Shown here: one piece after another, positions 60,576-64,000 of the stretch
Layout: each line of letters starts with the position of its first letter
How positions within the stretch are numbered: position 1 is the stretch's first letter
From: JAPLJC01 sp963697965
GTDB lineage: Bacteria > Desulfobacterota > Desulfobaccia > Desulfobaccales > 0-14-0-80-60-11
Length of the DNA stretch: 64,000 nucleotides
Direction: 5' to 3'
Assembly: GCA_963697965.1 (NCBI GenBank)
Contig: OY969108.1
Coordinates: forward strand, 496,001-560,000
The notes under the pieces: model-generated
What the model was told of the DNA's origin: nothing
The model's input: only the letters and a program-made list of their open reading frames with translations
Databases searched by the model: none
Position numbers and translations under genes: made by a program

Positions 60576-62018
60576 ATGGGTAAAGTCATCAATATTCAGC
60601 CGGTGACCCGTATCGAAGGCCACGCCAAGATAGCAATCACGTTAGATGACGCGGGTAACGTTGCCGATACCAAGTTCCACGTCCAGACTTTGCGCGGCTT
60701 CGAAAAATTCTGCGAAGGCCGGCCCGTGGAGGAAATGCCCCGGACGGTCTGCCACATCTGCGGCATCTGTCCCTGGGCCCATCACCTGGCCTCCAGTAAG
60801 GCAGCCGATGCCTGTTTCGGCGTAACTCCTCCTCCAGCGGCGGTGAAACTGCGCCGCTTGATGCAGAACATTGCCTATGTCAGCGATAAAATTTTGCACT
60901 TCTATTTCCTGGCGGCCCCGGACTTCGTCATCGGCCCCGATGCCGACTACTCGGTGCGCAACGTCGTGGGCATCGTTAAAGCCGCCCCGGATATCGCCAA
61001 GCAGGTGGTGCATATGCGCCACCTGGGGGCCCAAATCCTGGAGCACTTTGCCGGCCGGGCCATTCATCCCACCTTCTCTGTACCGGGCGGGGTGAGCAAG
61101 CCCATGACCGAGGCCGACCGCCAGTATATGTTGCCCCTGGCCAAAGAGCTCCTGGAGTTCTGTAAGTTCTCCATAAAGTTTGCCAAGGACAACGTCTTCC
61201 CCAAATATCTGGACGCCATCAAGTCCATCGGCGTCATCAAGGTGGGCTACCTGGGCACCGTAGCCAAAGACGGCGCCCTGGATTTCTACGATGGCCATCT
61301 CCGGCTCATGAAGCCCGACGGCTCCTACGACGATTTCGCCTACGACCAGTACGTGGATTACATCGAGGAATTTGTCGAGCCCTGGTCTTACCAGAAGTTC
61401 CCCTTTGCCAAGAAGTGGGGCAAACTCAGCATGTCCTTGGACAACCCGGTGGGCGTTTACCGCACCAACTGCCTGGCCCGCATCAACGTGGCCGACAAGA
61501 TGGCCACCCCTCTGGCTCAGAAGGAACTGGAGGAATTCCGGGCGGCCTTCGGCCGGCCGACCCACCTTACCCTGCTGTATCATTACGCCCGGCTCATCGA
61601 GCTGCTCCAATGCGCCGAAACCACGGTGGAACTCCTGAATGACCCGGAGATCACCAGCAAGGATATCCGGGTGCCGATCACGCCCAAGGCCGGCCGGGGC
61701 ATCGGCTGCGTGGAGGCCCCCCGGGGCACCCTGATCCATGACTACACCTGCGATGAACAGGGGCTGGTCACCAAGATCAACCTCATCGTGGGCACAACCC
61801 ACAACAACGCCGCCATCAATATGTCGGTGAACCAGGCGGCCAAGGCGCTCATCAAGGATGGCAAGTATGACCAGGGAATCCTGAACAAGGTGGAAATGGC
61901 CGTACGCGCCTACGACCCGTGACTGAGCTGCGCCACTCACCGCCTGGATGGCGGTTTGGCCATGGAAGTCACCATCAGCGACGCGCAGGGTCAGGTAATC
62001 GAAACGCTGAAAAATTAG
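60576..62018 (+). CDS. [NiFeSe] hydrogenase large subunit, MvhA/VhuA-like (Sec449)
   Basis: 480 residues with the UGA at 61920-61922 read as Sec449. N-terminal Ni ligands lie in VCHICGICPWAHH (C62, C65). The C-terminal motif is DP-Sec-LSCATH, replacing the usual DPCxxCxxH, so the Sec is a direct Ni ligand as in [NiFeSe] hydrogenases. After H455 a 25-residue peptide (RLDGGLAMEVTISDAQGQVI and ETLKN) remains for removal by the maturation protease encoded at 62205. Annotation that stops at the UGA would lose the second metal-binding motif. GGAGGTGAGGAG precedes the ATG at 60576. In Methanococcus VhuU this segment is a separate peptide; here it is fused. Confidence 0.92.
61939..61955 (+). promoter_or_regulatory. 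SECIS-like hairpin after the vhuA UGA
   Basis: ACCGCC (61939-61944) pairs perfectly with GGCGGT (61950-61955); the loop is TGGAT. It starts 16 bases after the UGA, the same spacing as in mvhD and with nearly the same loop. An outer GCC/GGC pair may extend it. Confidence 0.55.
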
Positions 62019-62058
62019 GCGAAAGCGTTCCAGCAGCCGCTTTCAGCGTGATATTTCG

Positions 62059-62103
62059 GGGCCACAGGGTATAATAGCCATATCCTGTGGCCCTGCTTTT
62101 TGG
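62059..62103 (+). terminator. Intrinsic terminator after the large subunit gene
   Basis: GGGCCACAGG (62059-62068) and CCTGTGGCCC (62084-62093) form a perfect 10-bp stem, followed by TGCTTTTTT. Confidence 0.8.
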
Positions 62104-62204
62104 CCTGGGATTACCCGGTGCCGGCGCCGGCCGCGGGCTGCCTTAACGAAGCGGCGGCCACCACCGGCCGCGGCGCCCCAGCAACCCGTTGAGAGCTAAA
62201 AGAC

Positions 62205-62735
62205 ATGACCATGGGAATGTTCGATAAATCCGTCCTCATCTTCGGCTGCGGCAGCATCCTCTGGGGCGATGACGGCTTCGGCCCGGCGGTGATCCAGCGA
62301 CTCCAGGAAAACTACCCACTGCCGGACGAGGTCCTGGCCCTGGACGTGGGCACCAGCATCCGGGATATCCTGTTTGACCTCATCTTAAGCGAGAAGAAGC
62401 CGGAACTGCTGATTATCGTCGATGCGGTGGAATACCCCGAGCGCCGGCCCGGGGAGGTCTTCGAGATCCCGGTGGCGGGCATTCCTGAGCAAAAGGCTTC
62501 CGATTTCTCCCTGCACCAGTTTCCCACGGTGAACCTGCTGCAGGAACTCCAGGAACAAGGCGGTATCCAGGTAAAGATCATCGTGGGGCAGATCGAAATC
62601 ATCCCCCCGGAGGTGGCGCCGGGCCTGACGCAGACCATGCAGGGGGCGGTGGTGACCGCCTGCGAGCAGATTATTGAAATCATCGCCGCGGGGGGCGCCA
62701 CTCTCTCCCCCTTTGGTGGGGAGAGGGCAGGGTGA
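62205..62735 (+). CDS. Hydrogenase maturation protease
   Basis: 176 residues of the HycI/FrhD family. The start region has IFGCGSILWGDDGFGPAVIQ, the Ni-sensing acidic residue motif; IIVDAVEYPE and the His of LHQFPTVNLLQEL follow. This endopeptidase removes the C-terminal tail of the large subunit after Ni insertion, here predicted after H455. It lies beyond a terminator, so it may have its own promoter. The last dozen residues (ATLSPFGGERAG) are encoded by a repeat that runs into the following gap, so the original stop was probably earlier. Confidence 0.9.
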   Translation: MTMGMFDKSVLIFGCGSILWGDDGFGPAVIQRLQENYPLPDEVLALDVGTSIRDILFDLILSEKKPELLIIVDAVEYPERRPGEVFEIPVAGIPEQKASDFSLHQFPTVNLLQELQEQGGIQVKIIVGQIEIIPPEVAPGLTQTMQGAVVTACEQIIEIIAAGGATLSPFGGERAG

Positions 62736-62893
62736 GGGGGGGGTATTAATGGTCTTGTAGGGGCGCACCCATGTGTGCGCCCCCTGCGAAAGTGGGGGCA
62801 GTAGGTAGGGGCGGGTTTTAAACCCGCCCCTACGAAAAACCAGGCAAAGCCACCCCTCACCCGGTGCCGTCCCCTCACAGGGGAGAGGGGATT
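62701..62893. repeat. Nested CTCTCCCC...GGGGAGAG repeat
   Basis: An outer fold-back (CTCTCCCCCTTTGGTGGGGA then GAGGG at the left, CCCCTCACAGGGGAGAGGGG at the right) encloses GGGGCGCACCCATGTGTGCG then CCCC and the palindrome GTAGGGGCGGG..CCCGCCCCTAC at 62805-62833. The same set of blocks is found inside the degraded MITE at 17715-18084. Confidence 0.75.
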
Positions 62894-62906
62894 TATTTGT
62901 TTCGTT

Positions 62907-62912
62907 TATAAT
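62907..62912 (+). promoter_or_regulatory. Possible -10 element for argH
   Basis: A perfect TATAAT 34 bases before the argH ATG. No good -35 is seen at the right distance because the repeat ends there. Confidence 0.35.
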
Positions 62913-62946
62913 GTATGGATAATCTTTAGGTAAAAGGAGTAGGGCC

Positions 62947-64000
62947 ATGGCGCAAAAACCCTGGGACGGACGGTTTACCGGGGAAACCGGGAAGAGCGTG
63001 GAGGATTTCACCAGCTCTCTCAGCTTCGATAAGCGCCTGTATCGCCAGGATATCGCCGGCTCGGTGGCCCATGCCCGGATGCTGGGCCGCCAGGGGATCA
63101 TCCCCCGGGCCGAGGCCGAGGAGATTGTCCGGGGTCTCAATGAGATCGCGGCCGAGATCGAGGCGGGGGAGTTCCCTTTCGACCCAAGCCAGGAAGATAT
63201 CCACATGGCCGTCGAGTCCCGGCTGATCGCCAAGCTGGGCGAGGTGGGGGGCAAGCTCCACACCGCCAGGAGCCGCAATGACCAGGTAGCCCTGGACCTG
63301 CGCCTCTATCTGGCCTCTGAGGTGGAGAACCTGATCGCCGCCCTGACCGGACTGCGCCGGGCCGGGGTGCGGCTGGCCCGCCGCCACCTGAACCTGATCC
63401 TGCCGGGCTACACCCACCTGCAGCGGGCCCAGCCCATCCTTCTGGCCCATCATCTGCTGGCCTACGACGAGATGTGGCGCCGGGACCTGATGCGCCTTTC
63501 CGAGGCGCAGGCCCGCATCCGGGTTTCGCCCCTGGGCGCGGCAGCCCTGGCCGGGACCGGCTTCCCCATCGACCCTCAGTTCACTGCGGACCAACTGGGG
63601 TTCCCGGAGGTCTTTCGCAACAGCCTGGACGCGGTGAGCGACCGGGATTTTATCCTGGAATTCTTATCTCATGCCTCTATAATCATGATTCACCTGAGCC
63701 GCCTCTCCGAGGAACTCATCCTCTGGGCCTCCTCGGAGTTCGGCTTCGTGGCGCTGCCGGACGCGTACGCCACCGGCTCCTCCATCATGCCCCAGAAGAA
63801 GAACCCCGACGTGCCGGAACTCATCCGGGGCAAGAGCGGCCGGGTGGCCGGCCACCTGATGGGCCTGCTGCTGGTCCTCAAGGGCCTGGCTTTGGCCTAC
63901 AACCGGGACCTCCAGGAGGACAAGGAGGCCGTGTTCGACACCGTGGACACGGTGAAGGCCGCGGTGACCCTGATGACCGGCCTGCTCATGGAATTGGAGG
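62947..64000 (+). CDS. argH: Argininosuccinate lyase, 3' end outside the window
   Basis: 351 complete codons, then the window ends. The start KPWDGRFTGETGKSVEDFTS is typical. DIHMAVESRL, GKLHTARSRNDQVALDLRLY, LPGYTHLQRAQPILLAHHLL, SDRDFILEF and the signature GSSIMPQKKNPDVPELIRG are all present. ArgH splits argininosuccinate into arginine and fumarate. AAAGGAG precedes the ATG. About 100 residues are missing compared with usual length (about 460). Confidence 0.96.
   Translation, partial: MAQKPWDGRFTGETGKSVEDFTSSLSFDKRLYRQDIAGSVAHARMLGRQGIIPRAEAEEIVRGLNEIAAEIEAGEFPFDPSQEDIHMAVESRLIAKLGEVGGKLHTARSRNDQVALDLRLYLASEVENLIAALTGLRRAGVRLARRHLNLILPGYTHLQRAQPILLAHHLLAYDEMWRRDLMRLSEAQARIRVSPLGAAALAGTGFPIDPQFTADQLGFPEVFRNSLDAVSDRDFILEFLSHASIIMIHLSRLSEELILWASSEFGFVALPDAYATGSSIMPQKKNPDVPELIRGKSGRVAGHLMGLLLVLKGLALAYNRDLQEDKEAVFDTVDTVKAAVTLMTGLLMELE

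Overview
The window is GC-rich bacterial DNA, gene-dense on both strands. Its gene content points to a strictly anaerobic, hydrogen-using member of the Desulfobacterota (former Deltaproteobacteria, in the broad Desulfobacca/Syntrophobacter neighbourhood). The reasons are a cytoplasmic MvhADG-type hydrogenase joined to HdrA and NuoEFG-like subunits, three in-frame UGA codons that read as selenocysteine, a YedF selenium-metabolism protein, DUF2284, DUF134 and DUF1003 proteins, and many short palindromic intergenic repeats. The taxonomy is inferred; no rRNA or tRNA gene is visible.

Layout. 0.3-2.6 kb: a secreted DUF2092 protein and a frameshifted glycine-rich partner, then a gene-poor stretch. 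2.6-10 kb: a degenerate HD-GYP regulator, a PurD-like ATP-grasp enzyme, an AT-rich HEPN-like gene between repeat copies, a stand-alone IMP cyclohydrolase, a receiver protein and a DUF1015 protein. 10-16 kb: speD with a structured leader, then corC-lnt-era and a membrane protein plus histidine kinase. 16-24 kb: DUF1003, lemA, TPM protein, nucleotidyltransferase, ridA, nucleoside phosphorylase, DUF134 and purM. 24-30 kb: panC-panD, metK, ahcY and a phosphohexomutase. 30-36 kb: a site-2 protease, a histidine kinase, a receiver, tilS and a B12/radical-SAM protein. 36-43 kb: an accessory region with QatB-like and QatC proteins, an AT-rich radical-SAM gene and two orphan ORFs. 43-51 kb: yedF, a cNMP-binding protein, a K+ channel, queD, lipid-related genes, a pseudokinase-SPOR fusion and purC. 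51-62.7 kb: CMD, DUF2284 and the hydrogenase locus. 62.9 kb to the end: argH, cut off by the window.

The centrepiece is 52.6-62.7 kb. The genes encode an N-terminal HdrA fragment fused to NuoE (Sec60), NuoF, NuoG-N fused to the rest of HdrA plus a second HdrA unit, MvhD (Sec68), a hydrogenase small subunit, a hydrogenase large subunit (Sec449 in the C-terminal Ni-binding motif) and a maturation protease. HdrB and HdrC are absent. The simplest reading is a cytoplasmic [NiFeSe] complex that passes H2 electrons through MvhD to HdrA flavin, with NAD(H) and probably ferredoxin as the other partners, i.e. flavin-based bifurcation or confurcation. All three UGA codons are followed by hairpins placed like bacterial SECIS elements.

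The intergenic spaces hold several dispersed palindromic repeat families. One is a MITE-like element of about 225 bp with terminal inverted repeats and a 9-bp target duplication. One copy has landed inside another repeat, and a degraded copy lies between lemA and the TPM gene.
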